Positions 24,788-34,636 of a stretch of DNA of 64,000 nucleotides are shown in pieces. A program made the position numbers and the translations under genes. This DNA comes from Ruminococcaceae bacterium AM07-15 (GTDB lineage Bacteria > Bacillota > Clostridia > Oscillospirales > Butyricicoccaceae). Under the pieces are notes generated by a model. That model ran no database searches and was not told where the DNA came from. It saw nothing but the letters and a program-made list of their open reading frames with translations. The DNA is taken from contig QUDE01000003.1 of NCBI GenBank assembly GCA_003477405.1, forward strand, positions 172,501 through 236,500. The letters run 5' to 3'. Positions within the stretch are counted from its first letter, which is position 1, and each line of letters begins with the position of its first letter.

Positions 24788-25740
24788 ACTGTATGATGGA
24801 ACAAACCGAGCGTCAGCTCCAGTCCCTCCGTGCCCAGATCGGTCAGCTGGGGGACGATGCCGCCAGCCAGATCCGCCGGGAGCAGCTGCGGCGGGACATG
24901 AAGGAGCTGCTGGAAGCCTGCCGCACTCTTTCCCCCGCCGACAAGGTCTATTTGGCCCGGCACCCTTCCCGGCCTGGAACTGCCGACTACATCTCTGCTC
25001 TGTTCACCGATTTTTTCGAACAGCAGGGAGACCGTCTGTCCGCTGAGGACGGCAGCATCTATGGAGGCATTGCCCTGTTTCACGGAAAGCCGGTGACGGT
25101 GATGGGGCACCGGAAGGGAAAGGATCTTCAGGAAAACCTGAAATGCAATTTCGGTATGCCCAACCCGGAGGGATACCGGAAAGCCCTGCGCCTGATGGAA
25201 GGAGCGGAAAAATTCCGCCGCCCCATCATCACCTTTATCGACACTCCGGGGGCTTATCCGGGCATGGCCGCCGAGGAAAAGGGCCAGGGCAGCGCCATTG
25301 CCCACTGTCTGGCCGCCATGAGCCGTCTGACCGTTCCCTTGATCGCGGTGGTCACCGGAGAAGGGGGCAGCGGCGGCGCTTTGGCCCTGGGCATGGGCAA
25401 CAGTGTGCTCATGCTGGAACACGCTATTTATTCTGTGCTCTCCCCCGAGGGCTTCGCCTCCATTCTGTGGAAGGATTCCTCCCGCAGCGGAGAGGCCGCC
25501 CAGGTAATGGGCCTGACCGCCCAGGATCTTCTGAATCTGGGTGTCATCGACGAGATCATCCCCGAGCCCTTGGGCGGCGCCCACCAAAACCCCAAGCAGA
25601 TGTACCGCCGCCTGGATGCCGCTCTGACAGAGCAGTTGGAGCGCCTTTCCAAAATCAAAGACCTGCAGCGCCACCGGTTCGGCAAATACCGGGCTATGGG
25701 CAATGGATTTTTACATGATACCGGGAGGGATAGCCAATGA
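24784..25740 (+). CDS. accA: Acetyl-CoA carboxyltransferase alpha subunit
   Basis: A 318-residue subunit. [53 protein letters not shown] and [15 protein letters not shown] are all AccA hallmarks. It overlaps accD by four bases and fabH by four bases. The first Met lies three codons before a second, MNCMMEQ, and the exact start is not critical. Confidence 0.96.
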   Translation: MNCMMEQTERQLQSLRAQIGQLGDDAASQIRREQLRRDMKELLEACRTLSPADKVYLARHPSRPGTADYISALFTDFFEQQGDRLSAEDGSIYGGIALFHGKPVTVMGHRKGKDLQENLKCNFGMPNPEGYRKALRLMEGAEKFRRPIITFIDTPGAYPGMAAEEKGQGSAIAHCLAAMSRLTVPLIAVVTGEGGSGGALALGMGNSVLMLEHAIYSVLSPEGFASILWKDSSRSGEAAQVMGLTAQDLLNLGVIDEIIPEPLGGAHQNPKQMYRRLDAALTEQLERLSKIKDLQRHRFGKYRAMGNGFLHDTGRDSQ

Positions 25741-26675
25741 CCGGACTTCAGATTTTGGGCACCGGCCGGAGCCTTCCCGCAAAAGTGCTCACCAACGAGG
25801 ATATGCGCCAGTTTGTGGATACCAGTGACGAATGGATCACAAGCCGCACCGGCATCCACACCCGGCATTTGTGCCAGGAAGAAACCTGCACCACTCTGGC
25901 GGCCCAGGCCGGGCAGAAGGCTCTGGAAGCCGCAGGCATCTCCCCCAAAGACATCGGCCTTTGCATTGTGGCCACCTTCACCCCCCAGTGGGCCACCCCC
26001 TCTGTGGCCTGCCTGGTGCAGAAGGAACTGGGACTTCCCTACGGCATCCCCTGTTTTGACTTGAACGCCGCCTGCAGCGGCTTTTTATACGCTTTGGACA
26101 CCGCCCGGGCTCTGCTGACAGCCCACGATGCCAAATACGCCCTGGTCATCGGCGCCGAACAAATCAGCCAGGTGTTGGATTTCTCCGACCGGAGCACCTG
26201 CGTGCTCTTCGGGGACGGGGCCGGTGCGGCGGTGGTCACACTTTCTCCGGAGCATCCCTATGCCAGTCTGCTGGGTTCCGACGGGGCCCAGAGCTGCATC
26301 TGGGCCAAAGGTCCCGGCCCTGAGTCCAGCCATCTTCAGATGGACGGCAAGGCGGTGTTCCGCTTCGCTGTGGACATCATTCCCCGGGCCGTCCATGGGC
26401 TTTTGGAGAAAACCGGCCTTTCCCTTTCCCAGATCCACCATGTGGTGTGCCATCAGGCCAACAGCCGCATTCTGGATTACGCCGCCAAAAAACTCCAGGC
26501 CCCGGAAGGGCTTTTCTATCAGAACATCGGCCGCTACGGCAACACCAGCGCTGCCAGCATTCCCATCTGTCTGGATGAAATGGCCCGGGACGGGCTGCTC
26601 ACGCCGGGCAAACGGGTGCTCTGCGTGGGCTTTGGCGCGGGACTGACCTGGGGCGCCTGTCTCCTCACCTTTTAA
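25737..26675 (+). CDS. fabH: 3-oxoacyl-ACP synthase III
   Basis: A 312-residue thiolase-fold enzyme that starts fatty acid synthesis by joining acetyl-CoA (or a branched primer) to malonyl-ACP. The triad is Cys 113 in [12 protein letters not shown], His 239 in VCHQANSRI and Asn 269 in [10 protein letters not shown]. The C-terminal [10 protein letters not shown] is typical. Confidence 0.97.
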   Translation: MTGLQILGTGRSLPAKVLTNEDMRQFVDTSDEWITSRTGIHTRHLCQEETCTTLAAQAGQKALEAAGISPKDIGLCIVATFTPQWATPSVACLVQKELGLPYGIPCFDLNAACSGFLYALDTARALLTAHDAKYALVIGAEQISQVLDFSDRSTCVLFGDGAGAAVVTLSPEHPYASLLGSDGAQSCIWAKGPGPESSHLQMDGKAVFRFAVDIIPRAVHGLLEKTGLSLSQIHHVVCHQANSRILDYAAKKLQAPEGLFYQNIGRYGNTSAASIPICLDEMARDGLLTPGKRVLCVGFGAGLTWGACLLTF

Positions 26676-26696
26676 ACACAGAGAAAGGATCACACC

Positions 26697-27632
26697 ATGA
26701 AACTCAATGCACTTCTGGGAACTGAGTTCCCCATCATCCAGGGCGGCATGGCCAACATCGCCACCGCTCCCTTTGCCGCCGCCGTCTCGAGCGCCGGGGC
26801 CCTGGGGCTCATCGGCGCAGGCGGCATGGACGCCGACACCCTGCGCCAGCACATCCGCCAGTGCCGTGAGCTCACCGACAAGCCCTTCGGCGTCAACATT
26901 ATGCTGATGAACCCCGCCGCCCCGGAAATGGCCCAGGTGGTGGTGGAAGAGCAGGTGCCTGTGGTGACCACCGGCGCCGGAAGCCCGGCTCCCTATATGG
27001 ACGCCTGGAAAAAGGCGGGCATCAAGGTCATCCCGGTGGTGGCCGCTCCCCTGCTGGCCAAGCGTCTGGAAAGCTACGGCGCCGATGCCATTGTGGCCGA
27101 AGGCACCGAAAGCGGCGGCCATGTGGGCGAAATGACCACCATGGCTCTGGTTCCCCAGGTGGTGGACGCCGTAAACATCCCGGTGATTGCCGCCGGCGGC
27201 ATTGCCGATGGCCGTCAGCTGCTGGCCGCCTTTGCTCTGGGGGCCTGCGGCGTGCAGGTGGGCACCTGCCTGCTGGCCAGCCAGGAATGCCCCATCCACC
27301 AAAATTATAAGGAAGCCGTGCTGGGAGCCAAAGGCAGCGATACCGTGGTCACCGGACGCATCGCCGGAACCCCGGTGCGCATCCTGAAAAACAAGATGGC
27401 CCGGGAATATGTCACCCAGGAAAAAGCCGGCGCCGACAAGATGGAGCTGGAAAAATACACCCTGGGCAGTCTGCGCCGGGCGGTCTTTGAAGGCGACACC
27501 GACTACGGCAGCCTGATGGCCGGACAAGTGGTGGGTCAGCTTCACGAAATCCGTCCCCTGCGCCAGATTTTTGAAGAACTGATGGCAGGCTATAACCACC
27601 AGCTTCAGGCCTTGACGGAGGAAACAAAATGA
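26697..27632 (+). CDS. fabK: Enoyl-ACP reductase II (FMN-dependent)
   Basis: A 311-residue TIM-barrel flavoenzyme performing the last reduction of each elongation cycle. Visible motifs are FPIIQGGMANIA, GAGGMDADTL, KPFGVNIMLMNP, VVTTGAGSP, the catalytic-type GTESGGHVGE (His 142) and IAAGGIADGRQL. It replaces FabI, which is not present, so triclosan-type inhibitors of FabI would not act on this step. Its stop overlaps the next start. Confidence 0.96.
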   Translation: MKLNALLGTEFPIIQGGMANIATAPFAAAVSSAGALGLIGAGGMDADTLRQHIRQCRELTDKPFGVNIMLMNPAAPEMAQVVVEEQVPVVTTGAGSPAPYMDAWKKAGIKVIPVVAAPLLAKRLESYGADAIVAEGTESGGHVGEMTTMALVPQVVDAVNIPVIAAGGIADGRQLLAAFALGACGVQVGTCLLASQECPIHQNYKEAVLGAKGSDTVVTGRIAGTPVRILKNKMAREYVTQEKAGADKMELEKYTLGSLRRAVFEGDTDYGSLMAGQVVGQLHEIRPLRQIFEELMAGYNHQLQALTEETK

Positions 27633-28702
27633 GCACCCTCACTCTTGCCGGACACACCCTCTCCCTTCCCATCGCCCAGGGCGGCATGGGAGTAGGGGTT
27701 TCTCTGGGGCGGCTGGCAGGCCATGTGGCCGCCTTGGGCGGGCTGGGCACCATCAGCACCGCCGTCACCGGCTTTCAGGAGCCGGATTTTGAAACCGATC
27801 CCGATGGAGCCAATCTGCGGGCGCTGAAAAGCCATGTGCAGCAGGCCCTTTCCTTGGCAAAAGGGGCCGGGGTGGTGGCCATCAACGCCATGGTGGCCAC
27901 CCGGCAATATGCCGACAGCATCCGCGCCGCTGTGGAGTCCGGTGTGCAGGCGGTGATCTCCGGCGCTGGCCTGCCCATGGACCTGCCCGGCATCGTTCCC
28001 GAGGAAAAGGTGGCCCTGGGGCCCATCGTCTCCTCCGGACGGGCAGCGTCCCTCATCTGCCGGGCCTGGGATAAACGCTTCCACCGCGCTCCCGACCTGG
28101 TGGTGGTGGAAGGCAGCCAGGCAGGAGGACATCTGGGCTTTTCCCATGAGCAAATGCGGGAGCACACCGCCCCCTCTTTGGAAACCATCGTGAAGGAAGT
28201 GAGCGATGCTCTGGCTCCCTTCCGTGAAAAATACAAAAAATCCATCCCGGTATTTGCCGCCGGAGGGGTATGGGGCCGGGAAAAGATGGCCGGATTGCGT
28301 CAAGCCGGAGCCGACGGCGTCCAGCTGGCCACCCCCTTTATCGCCACCGAGGAATGTGACGCCAGCCAGGGCTTCAAAGATGTAATTCTGGAAGCCCGGG
28401 ACGAGGATGTGTGCATCATCCCCAGTCCGGTGGGCATGCCTGGCCGGGCGGTGCGCACGCCCCTGCTTCAACGTCTGGAAAGAGAAAAACGGCTGAAACC
28501 GGAAAAATGCATTTCCTGTCTCACCCCCTGCAATCCCAAAACCGCCCCTTACTGCATCTCCCGGGCGCTGATCCGGGCCGTGCAGGGCGACCGGGAAAAC
28601 GGTCTGTTTTTCTGCGGCGGCAAGGTGGGGCAGATCAATAAAATGACCACCGTCCGTCAGTTGATGGAGCAGCTGATGAGGGATTGGAGGAACGAAGAAT
28701 GA
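27629..28702 (+). CDS. Nitronate monooxygenase/FabK-like flavoprotein with Cys-rich tail
   Basis: A 357-residue paralogue of the FabK barrel: LPIAQGGMGVGVSLGRLAGHVAALGGLGTIS, VVAINAMVA, ISGAGLPMD, VEGSQAGGHLGF (His in the FabK position) and FAAGGVWGREKM. Its C-terminus adds CISCLTPCNPKTAPYC, a set of four Cys (C-x2-C-x3-C-x7-C) absent from FabK and able in principle to bind Fe-S or zinc. It is embedded in the operon by overlaps of four bases on both sides. It may be a second enoyl reductase, for example for a particular chain type, or a quality-control oxidoreductase. The role is open. Confidence 0.8.
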   Translation: MSTLTLAGHTLSLPIAQGGMGVGVSLGRLAGHVAALGGLGTISTAVTGFQEPDFETDPDGANLRALKSHVQQALSLAKGAGVVAINAMVATRQYADSIRAAVESGVQAVISGAGLPMDLPGIVPEEKVALGPIVSSGRAASLICRAWDKRFHRAPDLVVVEGSQAGGHLGFSHEQMREHTAPSLETIVKEVSDALAPFREKYKKSIPVFAAGGVWGREKMAGLRQAGADGVQLATPFIATEECDASQGFKDVILEARDEDVCIIPSPVGMPGRAVRTPLLQRLEREKRLKPEKCISCLTPCNPKTAPYCISRALIRAVQGDRENGLFFCGGKVGQINKMTTVRQLMEQLMRDWRNEE

Positions 28703-29631
28703 AACTGGCTTTTTTATACGCCGGACAGGGCAGCCAGCACGCCGGAATGGGGCAGGATCTTTATGAAACCTATCCCCTGTTCCGCCAGATCCTGGACGAT
28801 GCGCCGGTGGATTTTGATTTGAAAAAACTGTGTTTTGAAGGGCCGGAGGACCAGTTGTCCCAAACCCGATATACTCAGCCCTGCATGGTGGCCTTTGCTG
28901 CCGGGATCACCGCCCTTTTGAAAGAGCGGGGCATCACGCCCTTGGCCGCCGCCGGACTGAGCCTGGGTGAATATTCCGCTCTCCAGGCCGCCGAGGTCTT
29001 TACTCCCCGCGAAGCCATCGCCCTGGCCGCTTTCCGTGGGAAGGCCATGGAAGAAGCCGCTCAAGGTATGGAAAGCGCCATGTATGCCGTGCTGAACCTG
29101 GACCGGAACACGCTGGAAGAAGTGTGCCGGAAAGCCTCTGAGAAAGGTCCGGTGTATCTGGCAAACTACAACTGCCCCGGTCAGATCGTCATCGGCGGCA
29201 GCCGGGAAGGTGCGGAGGAAGCCTGCCGTCTGGCACTGGAAGCCGGTGCCCGCCGCTGCCTGCCTTTGAAGGTGAGCGGTCCTTTCCACACCCCTCTCAT
29301 GGCCCCTGCCGGAAAGGCACTGGAAGAGCATTTTGCCGGTCTTTCCTTTGGCGAAATGGCTTTCCCCATCTATTTCAACTGCCTGGGACGGCCCAAAACA
29401 GCAGAGGAAACCATTCCTCAGCTTCTGGTGCGCCAGGTGCAGACCAGCGTCTACATGGAAGACACCATCCGCCATATGGCCGATGCAGGCATTGATACCA
29501 TTGTGGAAGTGGGGCCGGGCAAAGCCCTGTCGGGCTTTGTGAAAAAGACCGCCCCCCAGATCAGAACCATCCCGGTGGAAACAGCCCAGCAGCTGGAGGA
29601 CGCCGTGACACTGTTGAAAAAGGAGAATTGA
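28699..29631 (+). CDS. fabD: Malonyl-CoA:ACP transacylase
   Basis: A 310-residue acyltransferase loading malonyl groups onto AcpP. FLYAGQGSQHAGMG, the nucleophile elbow GLSLGEYSAL with Ser 88, and GPFHTPLM with His 197 are present. ATG 28699 has GGAGG eight bases upstream and overlaps the previous stop. Confidence 0.96.
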   Translation: MKLAFLYAGQGSQHAGMGQDLYETYPLFRQILDDAPVDFDLKKLCFEGPEDQLSQTRYTQPCMVAFAAGITALLKERGITPLAAAGLSLGEYSALQAAEVFTPREAIALAAFRGKAMEEAAQGMESAMYAVLNLDRNTLEEVCRKASEKGPVYLANYNCPGQIVIGGSREGAEEACRLALEAGARRCLPLKVSGPFHTPLMAPAGKALEEHFAGLSFGEMAFPIYFNCLGRPKTAEETIPQLLVRQVQTSVYMEDTIRHMADAGIDTIVEVGPGKALSGFVKKTAPQIRTIPVETAQQLEDAVTLLKKEN

Positions 29632-29632
29632 C

Positions 29633-30376
29633 ATGGATCTCAAGGGAAAAAATGCCCTGGTCACCGGCGGCAGCCGGGGAATCGGCCGGGCCATCTGCCT
29701 GGAACTGGCCGCCCGGGGCGCCAATGTGCTGGCAGGCTACGCCGGGAGAGAAGATGCCGCGTTGGAGACCGTCCGGCTCTGCCGGGAAAAGGGCGTGGAA
29801 GCCGAAGCCATCCAGGGCGATGTGTCCAAAGCCGCCGATGTGCAGGCCATGGTGGACAAAGTGCTCAAGACCTGGGGCACACTGGACATCCTGGTGTGCA
29901 ATGCCGGCATCACCCGGGACAATCTGGCCATGCGCATGAGCGAAGAGGACTTTGACGCCGTGCTGGACGCCAACCTGAAGGGAGCTTTCCTGTGCATGAA
30001 AGCCGCCTGCCGTCCCATGATGAAGCAGCGCTTCGGCCGGATCATCTGCCTGTCCAGCATCGTGGGCCTGCGTGGCAATGCCGGCCAGGCCAACTACGCT
30101 GCCAGCAAGGCGGGGCTCATCGGCATGAGCAAATCCTTTGCCAAAGAACTGGCCGCCCGGGGCATCACCGTCAATCTGGTGGCCCCCGGCTTCATCGAAA
30201 CCGATATGACTGCTGTTTTGCCGGAAAAGGTCCGGGAAGGTCTGCTGTCCTCCATTCCCATGGGCAAGCTGGGCCAGCCGGAGGATGTGGCCCGGGCAGC
30301 TGTCTTTTTCGCCCAGCCGGAAGCCGGTTACATCACCGGTCAGGTGCTGTGCGTCGACGGCGGCATGGCCGTTTAA
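29633..30376 (+). CDS. fabG: 3-oxoacyl-ACP reductase
   Basis: A 247-residue NADPH-dependent short-chain reductase. TGGSRGIGRA is the cofactor loop, NAG (90-92) the fold signature, and Ser 141/142, Tyr 155 and Lys 159 (YAASK) the catalytic set. QVLCVDGGMAV closes the protein as usual. It starts two bases after fabD. Confidence 0.97.
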   Translation: MDLKGKNALVTGGSRGIGRAICLELAARGANVLAGYAGREDAALETVRLCREKGVEAEAIQGDVSKAADVQAMVDKVLKTWGTLDILVCNAGITRDNLAMRMSEEDFDAVLDANLKGAFLCMKAACRPMMKQRFGRIICLSSIVGLRGNAGQANYAASKAGLIGMSKSFAKELAARGITVNLVAPGFIETDMTAVLPEKVREGLLSSIPMGKLGQPEDVARAAVFFAQPEAGYITGQVLCVDGGMAV

Positions 30377-30390
30377 AGGAGGAAAACACC

Positions 30391-31644
30391 ATGGATCAGA
30401 ATAGAAGAGTGGTCGTCACCGGCATGGGCATCATCAGCCCCCTGGGCTGCGGCCTCACGGCCTCCTGGCAGGGCGCCAAAGAGGGCACATGCGGCATCGG
30501 CCCCATCACCTTGTATGACACCGAGGGCCAGAAGGTCAAGCTGGCCGGTGAGGCCCACGGCTTTGATGCAGAAAACTACATGGACAAACGGGAAGCCCGG
30601 AAAATGGACCGGTGCAGCCAGCTGGCCATTGCCGCCGCCCAGGAAGCCTTTCAGATGAGCGGTCTGGATATGGAAAAAGAAGATCCTCTCCGCTGCGGTG
30701 TGCTGGTGTCCAGCGGCATCGGCGGACTGATCACCATCCAGAACGAATGCCTTAAGGGCAATGAAAAAGGCTGGGACCGTGTCTCCCCCTACTTTATTCC
30801 CATGGCTATCGCCAACATGAGCGCCGGGCATATCGCCATCCAGCTGGGATTCCAGGGAATGTGCTCCTGTTCGGTCACGGCCTGCGCTTCGGGCACCAAT
30901 GCCATCGGCGACGCCATGCGCTACATCCGCCATGGCTATGCCGATGTGATGCTCTGCGGCGGTACCGAAGCCAGCATTACCCCTCTGGGAATGGGCGGCT
31001 TCACCTCCCTCAAAGCCCTGTGTACCAATCCCGACCCTGCCCGGGCCTCCATTCCCTTTGACAAAGAGCGTAGCGGTTTTGTCATGGGCGAAGGCGCCGG
31101 TATGCTGATGCTGGAAAGCTATGAACACGCCAAAGCCCGGGGCGCCGTTATTCTGGGCGAGGTGGCCGGTTACGGCGCCACCTGCGATGCCCACCATATC
31201 ACTGCTCCCTGCCCCGACGGCCGTGGTGCCGCCCAGGCCATGACCATGGCCCTGGAAGATGCGGGCATCACCCCGGAACAGATCGGCTATATCAACGCCC
31301 ACGGCACCTCCACTCCCCTCAATGACGCCGGTGAGACCCTGGCGGTGAAAAAGGCCTTTGGCGATTACGCCTACAAACTGGCCATGAGCTCCACCAAGTC
31401 CATGACCGGCCACCTGCTGGGGGCTTCCGGTGCAGTGGAGGCCATCTTCACCCTGATGGCTCTGAAAGAGGGCTTCCTGCCCCCCACCATTCACTATCAG
31501 GTGCCCGACGAACAGTGCGATCTGGACATCGTGCCCAACACCGGGCGGAGCCAGAATATTTCCTATGCCATGTCCAACTCTCTGGGCTTCGGCGGTCACA
31601 ACGCCAGCCTGGTTTTTCACGCCTTTGAGGAGGAACAACAATAA
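30391..31644 (+). CDS. fabF: 3-oxoacyl-ACP synthase II
   Basis: A 417-residue elongation condensing enzyme with Cys 165 in [13 protein letters not shown], His 304 in [11 protein letters not shown] and His 341 in [20 protein letters not shown] precedes ATG 30391; a longer in-frame reading back to 29992 passes through fabG and is not real. FabB is absent, so FabF is probably the only elongation synthase here. Confidence 0.97.
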   Translation: MDQNRRVVVTGMGIISPLGCGLTASWQGAKEGTCGIGPITLYDTEGQKVKLAGEAHGFDAENYMDKREARKMDRCSQLAIAAAQEAFQMSGLDMEKEDPLRCGVLVSSGIGGLITIQNECLKGNEKGWDRVSPYFIPMAIANMSAGHIAIQLGFQGMCSCSVTACASGTNAIGDAMRYIRHGYADVMLCGGTEASITPLGMGGFTSLKALCTNPDPARASIPFDKERSGFVMGEGAGMLMLESYEHAKARGAVILGEVAGYGATCDAHHITAPCPDGRGAAQAMTMALEDAGITPEQIGYINAHGTSTPLNDAGETLAVKKAFGDYAYKLAMSSTKSMTGHLLGASGAVEAIFTLMALKEGFLPPTIHYQVPDEQCDLDIVPNTGRSQNISYAMSNSLGFGGHNASLVFHAFEEEQQ

Positions 31645-32069
31645 TGGAACTGGATATCAATCAGATCAAAGAAATTCTGCCCCACCGCTATCCCTTTCTC
31701 CTGGTGGACCGGATCACCCATCTGGAGCCGGGAGTGCGGGCCGTGGGCCGCAAATGCGTCAGCGGCAATGAAGCCTTTTTCCAGGGCCACTTTCCCCAGA
31801 AACCGGTGATGCCCGGCGTTCTCATCATCGAGGCCATGGCTCAGGTGGGCGCCGTCATCCTTCTGTGTGAAGAGGAGTACAAAGGCCGCATCGCCCTGTT
31901 CGGCGGCATCAAAAAAGCCCGCTTCAAGCGTCAGGTGGTGCCGGGAGATGTGCTGGAACTGGAGTGCGTTCTCACCCAGATCCGGGGCTCGGTGGGCATC
32001 GGCCAGGCCACGGCCAAGGTGGACGGCCAGCTGGCCGCCACAGCAGAACTTCTCTTCGCTGTGGAATAA
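31644..32069 (+). CDS. fabZ: 3-hydroxyacyl-ACP dehydratase
   Basis: A 141-residue hot-dog fold enzyme. [14 protein letters not shown] and [23 protein letters not shown] contain catalytic His 49 and Glu 63. The ATG overlaps the fabF stop (TAATG). No FabM or FabN isomerase-type gene is seen, so how unsaturated chains are made here is unclear. Confidence 0.97.
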   Translation: MELDINQIKEILPHRYPFLLVDRITHLEPGVRAVGRKCVSGNEAFFQGHFPQKPVMPGVLIIEAMAQVGAVILLCEEEYKGRIALFGGIKKARFKRQVVPGDVLELECVLTQIRGSVGIGQATAKVDGQLAATAELLFAVE

Positions 32070-32137
32070 GGCCCATTGATGCCTCGCCCCAAATCTGATA
32101 TAGTTAAAAAAGGTTCGCAAGAAAGGGGCCACAGGGC

Positions 32138-32599
32138 ATGTTGCAGCAAAGTTTTTCCGAAGTGTATACCAAATTCAAGCTTCATTTTTATCAGAAGGTC
32201 TTCAGTAAATTCGGCAGCCGGGAAGCCACTCTCACCACGGTGGAGACCTTCTGTATGGAAATCATCCAGGCTATGGGGTCTCCCACCGTCAATGAGTTTG
32301 CCAGTTTCGTGCACATTTCTCCTCCCAATGCCGCTTATAAGGTGAACAGCCTGATCCAAAAAGGCTATCTGAAAAAAGTCCAGTCCCAAAGTGACCGGCG
32401 GGAATATCACATCGTTCCCACCCAGAAATACATGGACTATTACAATGTGAGTTACACCTATCTGTCCACCGTTCTTCAGCGTGTGGAAAACCGCTTTCCT
32501 CCGGAAGATGTGAAGAAGCTGGAAGAAATGCTTCAGGTGATCTCCCGGGAGCTGATGCCGGAGATTCCCATCCAGGTACAGAATTCCGTACCGGAATAA
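32138..32599 (+). CDS. MarR family regulator, probably FabT-like
   Basis: A 153-residue winged-helix protein. SREATLTTVETFCMEIIQAMGSPTVNEFASFVHISPPNAAYKVNSLIQKGYLKKVQSQSDRREYHI shows the MarR recognition helix and the D-R-R-E-Y wing. Its place at the end of the fab operon matches the FabT repressor that senses acyl-ACP in other Firmicutes, although FabT usually opens the cluster. AAAGGGG precedes ATG 32138. The likely target is the palindrome at 21743. Confidence 0.8.
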   Translation: MLQQSFSEVYTKFKLHFYQKVFSKFGSREATLTTVETFCMEIIQAMGSPTVNEFASFVHISPPNAAYKVNSLIQKGYLKKVQSQSDRREYHIVPTQKYMDYYNVSYTYLSTVLQRVENRFPPEDVKKLEEMLQVISRELMPEIPIQVQNSVPE

Positions 32600-32606
32600 A
32601 AAAACA

Positions 32607-32643
32607 AAACCTCCCCGAACCCAAGGGTTCGGGGAGGTTTTTT
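32607..32643. terminator. Bidirectional terminator ending the fatty acid operon
   Basis: AACCTCCCCGAACCC pairs with GGTTCGGGGAGGTT around an AAG loop, with A before and TTTTT after. It also ends the minus-strand solute-binding protein gene. Confidence 0.95.
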
Positions 32644-32662
32644 GTCATTCTAGTGTTTGGGA

Positions 32663-34201
32663 TCAGGCCTTCCAGCTGATATCCTCAAACCGGATATGGC
32701 CGCCGGCGTTGATTGCCACGCCCTGCAGGTCGCTGTCATAGGCCCGCAGCAGCACGCTCTGGTACAGCGTGGCCTGGGAGCACAGCTCATTGAGCCGCAC
32801 AGTGGCCTGCTTCAGAACCACTTCTCTGGCTTCGGGGTCCACAGTGGCCGCCGCCTGATCGATGAGGGCGTCCACCTCGGGATCGTTCAGCCGGGTGGTA
32901 TTGGCTCCGCCGATGGACTTGCTGTGATACACGCCCACCAGGTAGGAAACCATGTCGCTGGGGGAATAACCGCCGATGGAAGCGGTGTAGTTGCCATCCG
33001 CTGTGGCGGAAAGATAGGTGGCCAGGTCCATGCTTTCGATCTCACAGTTGATGCCGATCTCGCTCAAGTTGGCCTGGATTACCTCAGCTGCACGCTTTTT
33101 GGTGTCGTTGGAGCAGATGATGCTCATTTCCACCGAAGCCGGGTCCACGCCGGAAGCGTCCATATACTCCTTGGCCTTCTTCACATCAAAGGTATCGGCG
33201 CCTTCGTCAGTGGAGCCCAACATTCCCATGGGGCTGGCCGAATACACCGGGGTGGCAATGCCGTTGAGAGCCGCAGCGATGATATCGTCACGGTTAATGG
33301 CCGAGTTGATGGCATGACGCACATTCTGATTGTCCAGGCCGGGCTTTTCGTTGTTGAGCATCAGCCAGTTGATGTTGGTGGAATCGTGCTTCAGCAGAGT
33401 GAACTCATCGCTGCTTTCGATGCGCTCCACATCCATGGCTTCCACTTCGATGATCATATCCACTTCCCCGGCCTCCAGGGCAATGGTGCGGGAGGAGCCT
33501 TCGGGGATGATCTTCCAGGTCATGCTCTTGATGGCCGGAGCACCGCCGAAGTAGTCCTCAAAGGCCTTGAACTCCACGCTGTCGCCCCGCTTCCACTCTA
33601 CAAACTGGAAGGGGCCGGAGCCGATAGGATTCTCGTTGAAGTCGTTGCCGCTGTCCAGCAGCTTCTTGGGCAGGATGGCATTGGCATGGTGGCACAGATC
33701 ATACAGCAGGGTTGCAGACGGGCCGTCGGTGACGATCTTGACGGTGTAATTATCCACAGCCTCCACGGTGAGGATGCACCGGTTATACAGATTGACTTCC
33801 GGGCAGGTCTTGGAATAGGTGATGGAAGCCGCCACATCCTGAGCGGTCAGTTCGCTGCCGTCGTGGAACTTGACGCCCTGCTTCAGGTGGAAGAGCCACT
33901 CGGTATCGCTGACATTCTCATAAGTATCCACCAGGCTGGGTTCCGGGTTCAGGTCGGCATCGGTGCGGAAGAGTGTGCTGTAAGTCAGCTTGTTCATATA
34001 GTCTCCGGCCACCGAGTTGTGGTCATAGGCTCCCAGAGTGGGGGTCTCGCTCATAGTGGCTATCACCAAGCTATCCTTGTCGTTCTTGTTCGATTCTCCC
34101 TTGTCTGTGCCTCCACCTTGTTGGCTGCATCCAGCCAGCAAAGACAGACTCATGGAAAGCACCGTCACAAGACTGATCAGATGTTTCTTTCCCTTGTTCA
34201 T
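32663..34201 (-). CDS. Peptide/nickel-type ABC solute-binding lipoprotein, paralogue A
   Basis: A 512-residue SBP family 5 protein. Lipobox LLAGC with Cys 25 after ISLVTVLSMSLS; then LVIATMSETPTLGAYDHN, YSTLFRTDADLNPEPSLVDTYE, LKQGVKFHDGSELTAQDVAASI and the typical FNENPIGSGPFQFVEWKRGD. It would deliver oligopeptides or a similar ligand to a permease encoded elsewhere; no permease is adjacent. ATG 34201 is chosen (AGGTG six bases upstream) over GTG 34210. It is nearly the same protein as the gene at 34637 in opposite orientation. Confidence 0.92.
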   Translation of the reverse strand: MNKGKKHLISLVTVLSMSLSLLAGCSQQGGGTDKGESNKNDKDSLVIATMSETPTLGAYDHNSVAGDYMNKLTYSTLFRTDADLNPEPSLVDTYENVSDTEWLFHLKQGVKFHDGSELTAQDVAASITYSKTCPEVNLYNRCILTVEAVDNYTVKIVTDGPSATLLYDLCHHANAILPKKLLDSGNDFNENPIGSGPFQFVEWKRGDSVEFKAFEDYFGGAPAIKSMTWKIIPEGSSRTIALEAGEVDMIIEVEAMDVERIESSDEFTLLKHDSTNINWLMLNNEKPGLDNQNVRHAINSAINRDDIIAAALNGIATPVYSASPMGMLGSTDEGADTFDVKKAKEYMDASGVDPASVEMSIICSNDTKKRAAEVIQANLSEIGINCEIESMDLATYLSATADGNYTASIGGYSPSDMVSYLVGVYHSKSIGGANTTRLNDPEVDALIDQAAATVDPEAREVVLKQATVRLNELCSQATLYQSVLLRAYDSDLQGVAINAGGHIRFEDISWKA

Positions 34202-34636
34202 TGTTGACACCTCTTACTCTCTCTTTTCTTTTCCTGCAAATTTTGCGAAATTGTGAACATTTTGTATTTTGCTCTCCCATTATATTTTCCCTTTTCTCAT
34301 TTTGCAACAGTTTTTTCATTTTTTAGTAATATTATTCAATAAATCCCGGAATCGACCGGCTATTATGGTCTATTTACTTATATTTATTCATCTCCTTTGC
34401 TGTTTTTCCCCTTTTATAGGTCCACTGTTATTTGTTTATAATACGAAAAATATAACGATTATTTATGTACAAAATAGATAAGATTCTCCCCCACTTTTCT
34501 ACAAAGCTCCATGGTTCTTACGAAATATTACGATTCAATAAAATAAATATTGCAAAAATATTTCTTGCAAAATATAATTTAATCTGCAAAAGGTATTTCC
34601 CCACGGGGAAAGCAAATCAACAAATGAGGTGAAACC
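34202..34636. promoter_or_regulatory. AT-rich divergent promoter region of the two solute-binding proteins
   Basis: Minus strand: TTGCAA 34302-34307, 17 bases, TATAAT 34279-34284. Plus strand: TTGCAA 34550-34555, 17 bases, TATAAT 34573-34578. The two promoters use the same unusual -35, suggesting that the promoter was duplicated with the gene. The 240 bases between them are very AT-rich; I see no gene or clear operator there. Confidence 0.7.

Noticed and set aside
29992..30390. N-terminal extension of FabF by about 130 codons
   Set aside because: The frame passes through fabG in the wrong phase; AAAGGAGG before ATG 30391 fixes the start.
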